From NCBI RefSeq assembly GCF_019649055.1, contig NW_026570250.1, forward strand, positions 372,001 to 436,000: a DNA stretch of 64,000 nucleotides. The letters are read 5' to 3'. The notes beneath the pieces are model-generated. The model searched no databases, was not told the origin of the DNA, and saw only the letters and a list, made by a program, of their open reading frames with translations. This DNA is from Paramacrobiotus metropolitanus (taxonomy: Eukaryota > Tardigrada > Eutardigrada > Parachela > Macrobiotidae). The position numbers and the translations under genes were made by a program. Shown piece after piece: positions 25,039 to 37,889 of this stretch (position 1 is the stretch's first letter; each line of letters starts with the position of its first letter).

Positions 25039-27466
25039 CTATGGCTACATTATTTTTTAGCAATTTAATTTGTTAAATGGAACTGTTACAAATTTCCAGA
25101 ACCTGTGCTCTCTAAAAAAAATTAAGATTTACGTAGGCTGAAATTTCTCCAGTTTTGCTTTCTAGGAATTGTCTCAAGTGCAAATAAAGAGCTCACTCAT
25201 TTGAAGAGGCATACAGATATTGTATGTTTCCGCAAAATGAGCTTGAATATCAAAATTGCTATACGTACGTAGAGACTAGAGAGCACTACATGCAGTTAAT
25301 CAGCACTGAACCGTTTAATTAACAGCGATGCGCGAACTTGTAAGCTGGAGGTACCGCACATATGGGATATTCGAAAAGGAATCCGCAGAATATGTCAACT
25401 TGACTATCGGTAAGGCTCTTGACCGACTACTTACACGCCTTTCCACTTCCGGCGACTATTTCAAAACCCTGAAATCGTGACAACTTCTTCCCTGCGTCCA
25501 CACTCATATTCATTCAGACGCCTGTTTACCCCGCGGGATTTACTACGGCACTACAGAGTACTCTGTAGGTATGTATATACTAACGTTTAATAATATAGCC
25601 CTGATTAAATGGACAAAAATTTTGTGTTTATTAGTTTGTGCTAAGTCACTAGAATATTTAGTCAAGTAAAATGATTTACAAATTTCGAACTTGAAAGCAA
25701 AAAGTCAGCTGCCTCTAAACTTTGGTTTTTACAAATGGTAAATTTGTTGGAAAGCTTATATATCACAACCGGCGGTGCCGGAATAAAATACATTAAGAAA
25801 ATACAGTCGAAGGAAATTAATGTTTAACAAAAATATTACATAGTTGTCAAATATTCAGAAACCTGGGACATAAGTTTTGTAGACTGCCATAATAAAGCAC
25901 ATGTGTTGTTCGTGGAAAAAGCACTCATCGTAATATCCAGGCACTCTGCCTGTGGTACCGCAGAAGTCATCTATTATTTAACTTATTTGTGTACTGTTCC
26001 GTAATTTGTGCATTTTGCAGTAGCAGCACAATGGCGGAGGAAGTGCAAATGTCGCTTGCGTGACCTGGTCAGCCTTATGCAGCGCATTCAGCTCTAGATC
26101 CTCACGGGAACCAGACCAACAAAATGCTACCTTCCGAGCAAAGAACCAACTGTATTATTCCTCTAATTGCACTAGACAGTATCTATATTTGCAGTTTTCC
26201 TTATTATTGTCTTGGATTTTATTCATTCCGGTTGGCAGGCTGATTCAGCAATATCTTTACCTGCAGCTAACGTTCAAATTTAAACTATTTAATACCAAAA
26301 AGGTACAATATTAATCTTAACCTTTTAGCATAAACGAAAAATTACCTCTCAAAAACAGGCAGTCCTACTGAACAATCTGTTTCCCAAAGGTGCGTTGTAT
26401 TAAATGCATATAGCGTAGGTATTTATATATTATCGGCATGATCAAAGTTTTAATCGAATTAGCAGTCCGCGCTAATGTTGTTTGAGAGTTCTGGCTTGTT
26501 GGGCTGCGCTGTGTTCTGTTACCTGACTGCTAGGTATATGTATGTAGTTCTGTAAGGTCGCATGCAAAATCTGCAAAGCCTTTGTAGGTATTTTTCCACA
26601 GCTAATGCCATATTAAAAATTCATGAGATGGAAAATTTTGCGTCCCGGCGTTCGTACAGAGCTTTCTCCAGAGCAATTATCACAGATTATAATACAATTA
26701 ATTATTTATTAACCATTTCCATAATGTGCATAATAATTTCCATAAGTCCTTTTAGTGAGCATCAAATATATCGTAAGCATTTATAAGCAGCAATAATAAT
26801 GCAAACACAATCCAGAAATTTAAAATATTACACGTACTTCCTTAAAAATTGTGAATTACAAGTGCACAAGGACGATAGAAAACAGAGCTGGGTTAAAGAG
26901 ATTCTGTGTTTGTTTTGGCCGGGTGAGCTAGATCCCATGTCAAGTTTTCCTGGCATAGTCACCTAGTACTAGTACCTAAAGTTTCCAAACTTGTTGCGGT
27001 TAAAAACTACGTGAATATGTCGTAATGGTGGAATCAACAAATCGTTTTGGCTAGAAGCACAGCATAATTGTCGTCGGATTCCATTAAGCACGAAAACGAG
27101 AAGCTTTCTTGCAATGTTATCAATACAGTATTGTAAATTAACATCGCATGGGCTAATAAGACTGGATTGAATTCGTACACTTGACTAAAGAAGACTGGAT
27201 TCGTATACCTGGCTTACAGGTTTTGATCGTTACTCGAGTAGGCTTTTCATAACTGATTTACATTAGATGTCCTATTATGATGTGAACTGTACCCGCGTGC
27301 AAAATGTTATAATAATGCGCAGCATAAATAAAGAAATCCATATGAACATATAAAAATCTTTACAAACAACTATCAACTGAATTAATTATAACTGAATTAG
27401 TTTGTAATAATTATGTTAATTCTAAACTAAATTAACTTAATGTGACTTATGGTCAGTTCGACGTAC
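25039..27466. other. Mostly non-coding, upstream of the proximal cyclase
   Basis: The initiator and signal-peptide exon of the proximal guanylyl cyclase should lie in the lower part of this stretch, but I could not identify it. Downstream exons of the membrane-protein gene at 27467 could lie in the upper part. A plus-strand frame at 26060-26314 has a hydrophobic run but no other support. Confidence 0.45.
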
Positions 27467-27908
27467 CTCGTTTGATAACATTTGGATGAATATCTGATTG
27501 AGCCGAACATCGAAGAGTGCGATTAACCAGTAAAGCGGCACCAAACACGATTCCAATCCACATGCTGCGCAGTTCAACCGGCACAAACGGTTTTTAAAGA
27601 AACCACTTGGACCTAACAATTCGCAAAGAATACGTTTCCCGCACACAAGTCTTAGTTGTTTTTTCCAGCATTCGTTAATCGGTTGAGCAATGCCTAACCC
27701 AGCCCGCCTGTTGTCCTTCAATTTGATGAAAACCAACACCTATTAGTGTTGTTCAAAAGTATTTCCTTGTTACAACAGATATACAGGCATGAAGAGTATC
27801 TAGCTGAGCAAACTTGACAGGCACAGTAACTGAACGTCGTATATTTAGCCGCATATTTGTGCAAATTCCAAATCCAAAAAAGGGCACAATCAGCATACCG
27901 CAAAAAAA
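27467..27908 (-). CDS. Exons of an unidentified membrane protein, faintly CALHM-like (partial)
   Basis: Two plausible minus-strand exons lie between the cyclase genes. One, near 27842-27908, encodes a membrane helix (FFCGMLIVPFFGFGICTN). The other, 27467-27739, is 91 codons bounded by an acceptor (AATAG) and a strong donor (GAG|GTACGT) and holds a Cys-rich segment leading into a second helix (CLVPLYWLIALFD). The spacing and the VPLYW-x5-D pattern recall calcium homeostasis modulator channels, but the diagnostic extracellular CxC is not seen and I could not join the exons confidently or find either end. Treat it as a multi-pass membrane protein of unknown family. Confidence 0.3.
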
Positions 27909-28595
27909 CCCTGAATAATCGATAATGGATGTATTAAATCGTCAGTAGCGACTTTCAAATTTGCACCCAGAATTCCAGCATATACTCCCGTTTACAACGA
28001 CGTCCGGGATCAGCCACTGCGAACATACATATACGACACTGCACCACAGGATATCCAGGTTGGCTACATTCATCCAGGCGAAAGAGTCAAGAGTCACTTG
28101 GCGTTTACAATGTCGCACAGGTGGCGACGGTTTCCCCAAAATCAAACAAATAATCAGCCGTATTACGTCTACTTGCTGCTTTATTTCGATATTCGATATA
28201 TTTCGGGATACTCAATATGCTGTGTATTGTACATTGTAGACTAACAGACTCGATAATGCGTTAACTATGAGTTTTCCTATCTTGCTGCATTTCTTGTAAG
28301 TCATTTAATCGAACACACACTATGGGATTTTGGGATTTCCCGCCAACCCAAACGATTTCACCATCACGTAAATATCCCATTTCCGCACCGTGGCCGGCTT
28401 ACTGTACATCATCGAGATCACAAGCTAACAAATTTTTTTATCAATAAAAGAATACTCTGCCTTTAAGTAAATTTTAGGAAGCATATTAAATAACTGTAAC
28501 TGCATAGTTCTCAACGACAAACACGTCCATTATTGTTTTTAAATTTAGGAAGGAAGCCACTTTAACAAGATCAAAATGCACGAGTATTCTCTCTT
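27909..28595. other. Possible 5' exons of the membrane-protein gene; 3' flank of the distal cyclase
   Basis: Open frames on the minus strand around 27942-28145 could be exons of the unidentified membrane protein, but no splice solution is clear. The rest is the 3' flank of the distal guanylyl cyclase. Confidence 0.35.
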
Positions 28596-31500
28596 TTACA
28601 CCGTCAACTGGACTTGTTCCCGTAAAAGCCAAAACGTCCGGATTTGACCTTTTCCTTTGACCGGAATTTCTCCTCGCTCTTCGCATTCAAAGGTACCGAA
28701 GGTGTCCAAAAGGATTTTAGTAGCTGAACTGATCTGGATTTTAAGAGCTGAAAATGCATATTTTGTAGCAGTATAAGTGAAAGGCAAAACAATTGCGAAA
28801 ATTAATAAAAAATAAATTAATCAGTGATATAAATAAATGAGATTACTTAAAGTCAGAGATTACTTAAACGGCACTACTGCATGCTTGATTGCAGATAGCT
28901 CAGAAAGAGCAGTTGTACTAAAAACACTAAACAGGAATGTTCTAATGCCTTCTTTACATGCTTCTACAAAATTCAAACATTACATTTGTTCATTGTGGAT
29001 ACTAATGGTAAGGGGATAACGCAGCCAAAACGACAAAATTATCATAAATGACACTACGCTTTGTCTGCAGTGTAATCATCATAATTATTACCTTCGCCAG
29101 TTGATTCCATACGGGATGCTGTGTTAACTGTGTCCCCAAACCTAAAATTGTGGAGGAAATTTTTAATTTTAGGCATCAGTTGCAGAGAGCATTAGGTGTT
29201 CCTTACAGACAGTATCGAGGCATAGTGAGCCCAACAACTCCGGCGACGCAAGGCCCTGTAACCATCGCAGATCAAGTGATTTACTGATTAATCAACGTGA
29301 AATATATACCGTAGCATACAGCTAAACGAGCGAAAGATCAGCGAAAGAGAAATTATACTATTGCCATATTTTCTGGTAGCAATGTGCGCTCTGGATAGAC
29401 AGAAAAACAGCTTTTAGAAAAAAAAAAACAGTAGGAAGCATTTAAGCAATATCCGAACATGATTAAAAGTACGTACAGCATATCTGTATGACTGTATTCT
29501 CCAAATACTTAAATGTCCGCTGCGAATGGAGGGCATTAAAATATGGCTTACGTGGCTTAACAAGGCAAGCTGCTCATCTACTACATGATAGGTTGACATA
29601 CTAAAAAATCTGTATAAGTTGCTGTTACCATTTTTATCTACCTGGGCGCAAAACTACACCTGCTTAGATTCTATGCAGTACTTATAAAGGCATGCAAAGT
29701 ACTTAAAGGTATATATAAAGGTCACGAGCATACTCATTTTGACAGAAAATTACAGAAATTACGAGTTTGTACAGAAAATTAGCAGTAAATTATAAAACAC
29801 ACTTAAAAAACTTTAGGTTTGTTTTTACACCACCCTGTTGTAAGTTTATCTCTAAAAACCCTGATCACTGAAACCATAAATATTGCCCCGAACTGCGCAC
29901 TTCAATGATAACTTAGCATTCTTTCTGCTGCAAAGTAGGTGTAGATTATGGCCGTTTGGCACAAACGTATAAACATCAACGGTTTCCAGATCTATTTCAC
30001 GTATTTATTTTACAATACTAATTTCTCTACTCTAATACTATTATATTTTTAACGATATGGTTGCTCGCACAACAAAAACAGCACCAGCATAATTTGCATT
30101 TGCACTTGGAAATTGGCATTAGAACATTTTTACCTGAGTGAATACCGATTCGCAGTTTCAGCTGATCATTGGGTCGGTGACGAATTTTGAAAGTCGTCAC
30201 ATGTCCTAATAAACTTAACGCCATTTTGACTGCAACCAAACAAAAATTACGAACCAGCAAAAAAGAAATGACTGCAGAATTAACATTTTACCTATTTGGG
30301 CTGCATGCTCCAAGCCGTTTCTAACAGGCAATCCAGAAACGCACTAAAAGCATGCACAACGTCTCATTAACACGAGAAATTTTCGATGTAAGTACCGCTC
30401 ATTCTTATAATAAGAACTATCTGTACCATATAACTGTCTCCAATAGTTTCTACTTTGTACACATCGTACTGAATGATAGTCCCATCAAAGCAGGTATACC
30501 TGTAACGCCCAACATATCAGACAGCAATTTTTCCAGATTCGTTGTAGGCAGTGAGCGCTTATGCCGATTTGACTTACAAATCGTTCAGGAAGTCCACAAT
30601 TTCCATGGGTGTGCTTTCGGAAGACAACGTCGTAAATCCAACAATATCACTAAAACAAAACATCATTTGGCATCGCAAAGGAAATTCCAAAGAACTTCCG
30701 TGCTAAAGATCTAGAGATTTTTCTATCACATTTTTTTACCTGAAATATATAGAAACATTTTCATAGGTCTCTGGATGGACCGGCTGACCCTTTTTAAGCT
30801 GTTCGGCAACAACCCTAAACCAAGAATCCACATTTAGCATTTTTGTTCATTCAACATGCCAACCACTGGAATACTCGCAAAATACGAAAATATCTGTAAT
30901 CAGCTACCTACCTATACAGCTATGAGTTATAATAACATAGGTATTTCACTTCTACCTGACAATAAACAAAACCAAAGACACGTTTTTTATAGCAAAAAGT
31001 TCTAGTTCTACGTGTCCTTTTCTCGGTATAGGCTTAACGGACACGTGTGATCTCCGCACTGTTATCTGTTTCTGAATTAACATTCATCCCGTTCATGTAC
31101 GAAGTGGTGGAGTGGTAATAAAAAATGATAATTCATAGTATTATACGGACAAGTGATAATCAGTACTAAGTATCGATGATGGTAGAAAATAACAATAATC
31201 GCCGATGTTTGTGTTGCCTGTACTTCAAAGACAATACATATATCTATATTTATATAGTCAAATCAATCGTTTTTTAAAATTGAATTTTTTTATTAAAGTG
31301 CTTTAAGTTTGATCAACTATTGTATAAAAGAACGAATTTACTAAAATTAAATTGTATGATAATTAAATCAATTATTTGCAGGTGTATTGTGCAGGTGATA
31401 GTCTCAGTATTTACACCTTCATGTGGCACATATTGATTATGCTCTTGTTCTTTGGGCATCGCGTAATCTGATTTCGCATTCCGAAATCCATATCGTTGGA

Positions 31501-34500
31501 GGTACGAGTACAATATGTGTCGTTAAAATTAGCTATACTCACTTGGGCAAAAGTTGATTTAACAATTGATCACTCTTTCGCTTTTCTTCCAAAAATGCCT
31601 GCGTTTTTTCCTCAACCAGACTTTCCAGGTTCTGCGCGTATTGCTCCATCCGTCTCAATAAAACATCCATTATATTGCCCTGCTGTTCGTCATTCCTAAA
31701 CGATTTATGTATGAATTATTCTGCGATCATGAGACAAGCTCGCGTGAGAATTTTTTGTGATGTGTAGCAAGGTGTGCACAAAAGTCCGTTAAACCATAAT
31801 ACATGCGGATGACGTCTAAACATGGGCACACGAACCACGGCGTCATAAATCATGCTTATGCACCTGGAGATTTGTCGCATAATGCTTCGAATTTCTTGAA
31901 ACCGTGGTCGATTGGAAGGATTCTGTGCCCAACATTTTTCCATTAGGGCAGTTAATGGCACCGAAGCGGCTTCGGATTTAATCGTTGGTCGAAAAGGTGG
32001 TTCCATGTTTTTCATAACCCGTCTAACACTTTCTGTTTAAAATCACAATTTTTCTAAATATATATATTCAAAATATTTTTTATGGCACAGTGCGCACAAT
32101 GCAAATACTTTCTGTATTTAAAAATCTGCGTAAAATTACTTTTTCTAACAATTTATTTTGATTTCAATATTTTGTTACAAAAAGTAGTGGCTGGGTTAGC
32201 TAAAACATTACATGGTACAGTGCATATGTGGGCATGTCAAAATTTAATTATTAGAGTTAATTTAATTTGTCAAACGCTGATACCTTCGGCACTGAGTGGA
32301 TACATTGCGAAAGGTTCTTCGCGCAGAATAATTTCCTGCATGATGATGCCAAAACTGTAAACATCGGCTTCCTGTGTGCGCCCGGTGGTGTGGTTAATCA
32401 CTTCCGGTGCTCTCCACAATAATGCCGTAAAGTATTCATTATCCGGACTAAACGGCGGCGGATTATCATAAAACGTTGGAAGACCATAATCCCCGATTTT
32501 TAGTACGAACCGACTATCGATATAGCAACACCGAGAATTTAAACGTCCATGAATATGCACTGGTGATGTATGGATATAAATCATTCCTTTAATTATATCA
32601 TTAATCAATGATGTTTTAAATAGATCATCCAGTTTGAAGGCGTCGTTAGTCAGTAAATTCTGCAAAACACAAAAGGAATTATGCGTTTTTGGTAGAATGG
32701 CATACCGTGTATTTATAATTTATTGAAGCACTAGGCAAGCGTTTCAAGAAATAAATTATTATCAATTCGGTTTTCCTACTCAAAGATCTTCTGTTACAGA
32801 ATAACTAATAAGCACACCATAAAACTGAAAAAAACAACCTGTAGATTTCCTTTTGAACAAAATTCCAGTAGCACCGCCGTCTGCTCTGGACCAAGAATGG
32901 CTCCAACAAATCGCATGAGGTTCTCATGTATAACGATACGCACACTCTTTACTTCATCGCGTAGCTCTTTGGTTAATTCAATTTTCCGCTTCTCACACAT
33001 TCGCAAAAGCACCAGATTGCCTCGAAAAAACACTTGATGTGTTTTGCTGAAGGAATTACTGGTTGTAAAGTTGAGCGTCATTTTGTCGTGTTTTTTTGTG
33101 CTTTCCGTTTTGCTGGAATTGACCGTTGTCACGGAGTTGTGCGACTTCCGGTTGGCTCCATCGTTATACGTAAGTTCACTCCATTGTGCCAACCAATCCA
33201 TTGACGACAAATTCACTTCTTCTCTGGCTCGCTTATACATTAGAAAGCCAGTTATTCCGACCAACACCAAAATTCCCAGAGCCACGCCCACCACAATTTC
33301 GGTAATGGGCAGCCCTAAAATTACAAAGCTGAAAGTATTGTACGTGACCTTTCTTTTCGAACCAAGACACTTTATCAAATGAAAATTTTACAATCACTTC
33401 CATATTTACGGCTAACCGTGACAGTACGCAGGCGGAGGAGCAACGTTAGTTGACCTTTTATTAGCCTGTTCCATGAACCGCACCTTTAACAACACAGAGC
33501 GGACTTTCTCCCATGTAACCACAATATGGTTTATTCAGTGGAGGTCGTCCGTTGGGCCAGGAAATGTTTGCCACTTCTTCGTAATTTTTTTTGTATCCAA
33601 AATAATTGGCGACCACAACAAATTCCCCAGATTCTTCACTAATCATGTGATACAATGAGTGGTCATCCGACCGGTCACCGAACGGATCGATGTATACTTT
33701 CCCACTTGCGCCACCTGCAAGAACGCCACCGGTGTACTTCAATGCACACTTTGAAATCTAATTTTGCTAGCGACGATTTAGAAGAGTAAACTAACCAACC
33801 TTCCCATTTTATGCCCCAGAATCTTTGAGTGAGTGGAATTATGTGCTCCTTATCGACCTTTCCACCTTCGGCAACAGTTAAGTTAACCGTCGATGCAAAC
33901 ATGATGACCGAGTCGTGAAAGGCTCCTGTATGATGTATATAAATGATTCAGGAATTAAGGAAACCATGCGCTCAACAATACCCAAATGCACATTTCTGTG
34001 CTGCACAAATTAAGAAATATTCTACTTGATCTAATTTACATTTCACTATACTAGATTTAACCCAAGTATGTAAGTACTGCAAATAAATTTCAAAGCAATA
34101 TGTTACGCAATAGTAAATAATTCAGAGAAATAAAAAGCAATTTTCCTGGTGTAGGTCGGTGATGGGTGAAAGTGACGAACAGCATTACAATAACATATCA
34201 ATACAAGAAAAAGGATATAATTGATATCCACAGAATGTCTTGGACCGTAATCCCGTTCAGCCTGCCTCCGCACGGCACGCTCAAATTTCTGGTATTCCGG
34301 TAAAGGTCGTTTATCCATAAGTGTCAATACAAATAACGCAGCGTATGCGTGCTTAGCCGCCGCATCGTAGGAATCGTCTGCCGTAAAGGGTTAGTGACGT
34401 CATTATATGCTGAATTTTTAAATATTATTGACTATTGACGCTAATTACTCTGTCGCCATCCATTTTTTCCCGATCCGATGATGTCGTTTTGGTACAGATC

Positions 34501-36502
34501 AAGGGCAACAAAGGCATATTCTCCTTCGCACATTCCTAAGCGATTCGCTGCCAACATAAATCTTCGGAGCAATATTGAGTCCAGCGAGAACACAAAAACT
34601 ACAAATTCAACCAAATTAATACAAGTCATGACCTTGCCGGGAATTAATTGAATGACGCATTTCAACCACGGCTTCACGTACAAAACAATTCTAATTATTA
34701 GAAAGGGATACCTAATGCATGCTATATGCCACCATGGATGCTTTTCGGCTATGCGCAAAGCTTTGACAAATACACATCATTGCACATGCGGTATATGTCA
34801 GTCATAAAAAAATAACATTCTGGTCATGCACTCAAAAGCTTTGTAGGAATAATGTTAGCTGAGCAAAAAAAAGCCTCAAATCATACTTCGTCCAAAGCGA
34901 GAGGCTTCCTTTAAAATTTCTTCGATCTTCTTGGAAGTGTTTAGAGATCTAGTTAGAAAATGATTCTCGTAAGGCTGTATATTTTCGTCCTTCAGTATGT
35001 TGATGAAACCTGCAAAACATTATGTACACCACAGCAGAAAACAAATCAAGCATTGTACATTCTAAATATATTTTCTACTAAATAAATTTGAATTATTAAT
35101 TATAATTGTGATTCTATTGCAAAACTGACTATTTTTAAATAAACGGGTCATTCGGACTAGCTAATTGGACATGCCTTTCAGTTATCAAATGCAATTTGCC
35201 GAATTCACAAGAAATCATCGATATCGGCGATATGTCCACAATTATTTCATGCTACCAAAGTCGACCGCCATAAATAAATAAGCAGGGCGCAGTTGGCAAA
35301 ATTGTTAATCCGCGCTTAAAATTTATTTGAGAAAGCTTCGATTACCAAGAAACAGCAGGGCCACCTTGACCAAGGTAGGTAATTGTTAGCGACAACGCGC
35401 GGTATTCGTGACTATCCCGGTATGTTGACAACAGTTTTTCCTAAGGTCGGCTCTCCGTGATGTTTACCGCAATTACTCGGATGCCATATCCGGCATTATT
35501 AACCGCTCAATCCGGATAAAAAACTTAAATGGATCGGTTTGTGGTATTAAGTTGTTAGCCAAAACGCCGCAGTCTGCAGTACCATTAATTGCTGTTATGA
35601 ATGTAATTCAACATTTATGCTTCGAGCACGTGCGTCTGTGGGCGTGCAGATCTTCGGCTAAATCTCGGCAGTTCCCGTCAACGGCATGGAAGCGTGCTGT
35701 ATTACGCAGTTTTGCTTGTTGAAACTGCGCGGAACATAGTGACTCGTACAATAAGTGAAAAGTACTAAACACACAAAAAACAAAAAATTTTAATTACAAA
35801 TTAATTACGTTTAGTGCGTATTTTTTACAAATACCTGCTCGAAAATTTGCATTAGCATTTGTATGATTTGTGCTTATAATCAACTTAAATTAGGTTTTAC
35901 TGACCTTGCGCTGTAACATTCTTTGGATAATCACAACAATCGCGGATGATTACAATATTGCTCCACTGATAGAATTTCATCATTTCCACAAATATCCTCC
36001 ATAACGAATAAGTATTAAAGGAGAAACGAATGAGATAGGGATACATGAACGTGGTGTCGACCAGTTCCGCCGCGCCGGTCAGAATGGGCACGGGAAAGTA
36101 CGTGGTCAGTTCGCAGGCGATGAGCAGATCGGCACTGCAACCCGGACCGATGACGACATCCACGAACGGCGCAAACAGAATGGCTTCCGTTGTTTTGCCC
36201 AGTGCATTCCCCTGATGACAGGCGTTATAATAAGGAATCCAATAGACATCGTATAAAACGTTGTACATTTCCAAAGATCGCTTGAAAGCGATTTCCAGCG
36301 CTGGGCGAACATCATACATATCGTACATCAAACCAGTGGCGTTTTCGGTGAGGATCACCGCCGCTCGAACCAGAATTGGCGAACCGGTGCCGTTACTGTT
36401 TGTGGCATTCCAAGCGTTAATACAACAGATGAAACAACTTAAAAACAAAATGATTATCGCATGTTTGCCGCTGATATAAGGAGAAGAGTGGGTACCGGAC
36501 AT
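28596..36502 (-). CDS. Natriuretic-peptide-receptor-type guanylyl cyclase
   Basis: Eighteen exons (35905-36502, 34887-35009, 34449-34598, 34219-34377, 33800-33934, 33484-33714, 32839-33314, 32284-32659, 31864-32032, 31543-31695, 30740-30814, 30578-30649, 30427-30499, 30292-30343, 30134-30229, 29207-29255, 29092-29141, 28596-28747) join in phase to 1,062 residues, the usual size for this family. A signal peptide ([15 protein letters not shown]) leads into an ANF-receptor ligand domain: [57 protein letters not shown] and [16 protein letters not shown]. Then follow one helix, a kinase-homology domain without HRD or DFG, a coiled linker and a complete cyclase domain ([41 protein letters not shown]). 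It should make cGMP at the plasma membrane on binding a peptide or other ligand. One intron appears to be U12-type. Confidence 0.93.
33935..34218 (-). other. Probable U12-type AT-AC intron in the distal cyclase gene
   Basis: Read on the minus strand, this intron starts ATATCCTTTTT, the U12 5' splice-site consensus, carries TTCCTTAAT (matching the U12 branch consensus TTCCTTAAY) about 20 bases before its end, and ends in AC. Splicing AATT to ATCATACAGGAGCC keeps phase 1 and gives [15 protein letters not shown], which fits the spacing of the ANF-receptor family. The competing GT-AG reading (TACG|GTCCAAG to ACAG|GAGCC) is also in frame but deletes conserved sequence and uses a poor donor. Confidence 0.72.
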
Positions 36503-37713
36503 TATCTCAGATCATTATGGAAATTGCACAAAAACCGATATGTCGATTTCAAAACGTTCCGCACTGACTTCCGCACTGGTCGCTTTTAAGGTGATTGCAG
36601 ATGCAGTGCCTTGCGTAAAGATGCATTATCATACGACGGCAATCCTCTGTTCCGTTCCCGCCATACGTGGCGCTATATACAAGTATATATGAGCAAGTTT
36701 CCGTGACGAAATTTAATACATTAATCTGTTAGCTGTCAAAGGAGGAGAGTATCCTCGCTCGGCACTTTCTAAAGGAGTTGCACGGGAGAGTTTCAGTACC
36801 TAATCTTGGAATAACTGTATCAATAGCGGCTCGGTGGGTGACTGATTACTTTTTCAGATCGATTAATGGCAATGAAGCGACAGCTTTTAAGTGCAGGTGA
36901 CATGAGGTATTTTTCCGATTAATCTGCTCTACATATAAACTGTAAACCAGAAGTCAAACTGTTTTTACTTATGGTGAACTCGGCCGACATTGAAGTTTAT
37001 GTTAATCGGTATCCCTCTTTACACGTTGCAACCACTGTTGCACACATCATAAAAAACGAAGGAAACACCCAATTAACAATGCCAGTTAACTTTTCAGCAG
37101 AAGTTTCTCCAAATTTTTGTGCAATAATTTTACATACTTCTTTGAAGGCCGAATTAGTAGTTAATCAAAACTAACCAAAAGGTCTTTGAGGGTAATGTTT
37201 CTGCCGGCATGAAAATATGGATCTATCTCGAACAGGTGCAAATCCTACGTATTCGTATGTACAGGTCTAGACATCTCTAGACGGTCACGTCGATGCATTA
37301 AATTGGACACGGAATATACTGCACAACAGACTTCTTAAAATAAATGCAGCAAAACATACTGACAATATATAACTTCGGTTATTTATGGCGATTTCGCATA
37401 ACTTAAAACAACGCGACTTACGCGAGCAACTATAAACAATGTGTTATGTATTGTGCATGTGTACTGCCATGAAATTTGTTTAAAAAAAGCCCCATTAACA
37501 AGCTGGATACTGATAAACGGCACGTTAACAATTAGAAAAGATTACAATCAGATACCAAGATCCTGGTGGTCAATGTGCACTAATAACCAAGTATAGATCC
37601 AGCCGGAGACTTCCTTCCCATAGCAAACCATTCCGGTCAGTTAACTGTGAATCTGCTCTATGCTGATCTGCTTGTAAAGCATATAGTGCAATCGATCCCA
37701 TCGTTTCATGTGT
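36503..37713. other. Intergenic, upstream of the distal cyclase and downstream of the serpin
   Basis: No supported exon. I looked for a third reactive-loop exon of the serpin (VNEEGTEAA signature on the minus strand) and found none here. A 67-codon plus-strand frame at 36971-37174 is unsupported. Confidence 0.5.
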
Positions 37714-37889
37714 TCAAAACTGTGCTACTCTACCCGTAAAACACAGGATGCCCGTTCGGCAGTTTCTTATCACGAAAATGAAGGGGTGATCAGCTCGAAA
37801 CTTGGCAACATCGTCTGCCCCGAGGGATCGCTTTTGGCGAACCAGTACCGCCGTCGCTGCGGCAGCTTCCGTTCCTTCTTCATTCACAT
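37714..37889 (-). CDS. Serpin alternative last exon B (reactive loop with RQKR)
   Basis: Starts at acceptor CCTTTCCAG in phase 1 and encodes the same hinge ([13 protein letters not shown]), then [16 protein letters not shown], then [12 protein letters not shown] and GRVAQF. The RQKR-S core is a furin-type cleavage motif sited at about P1. The flanks match exon A closely while the loop differs, as expected of mutually exclusive bait exons. Confidence 0.88.
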
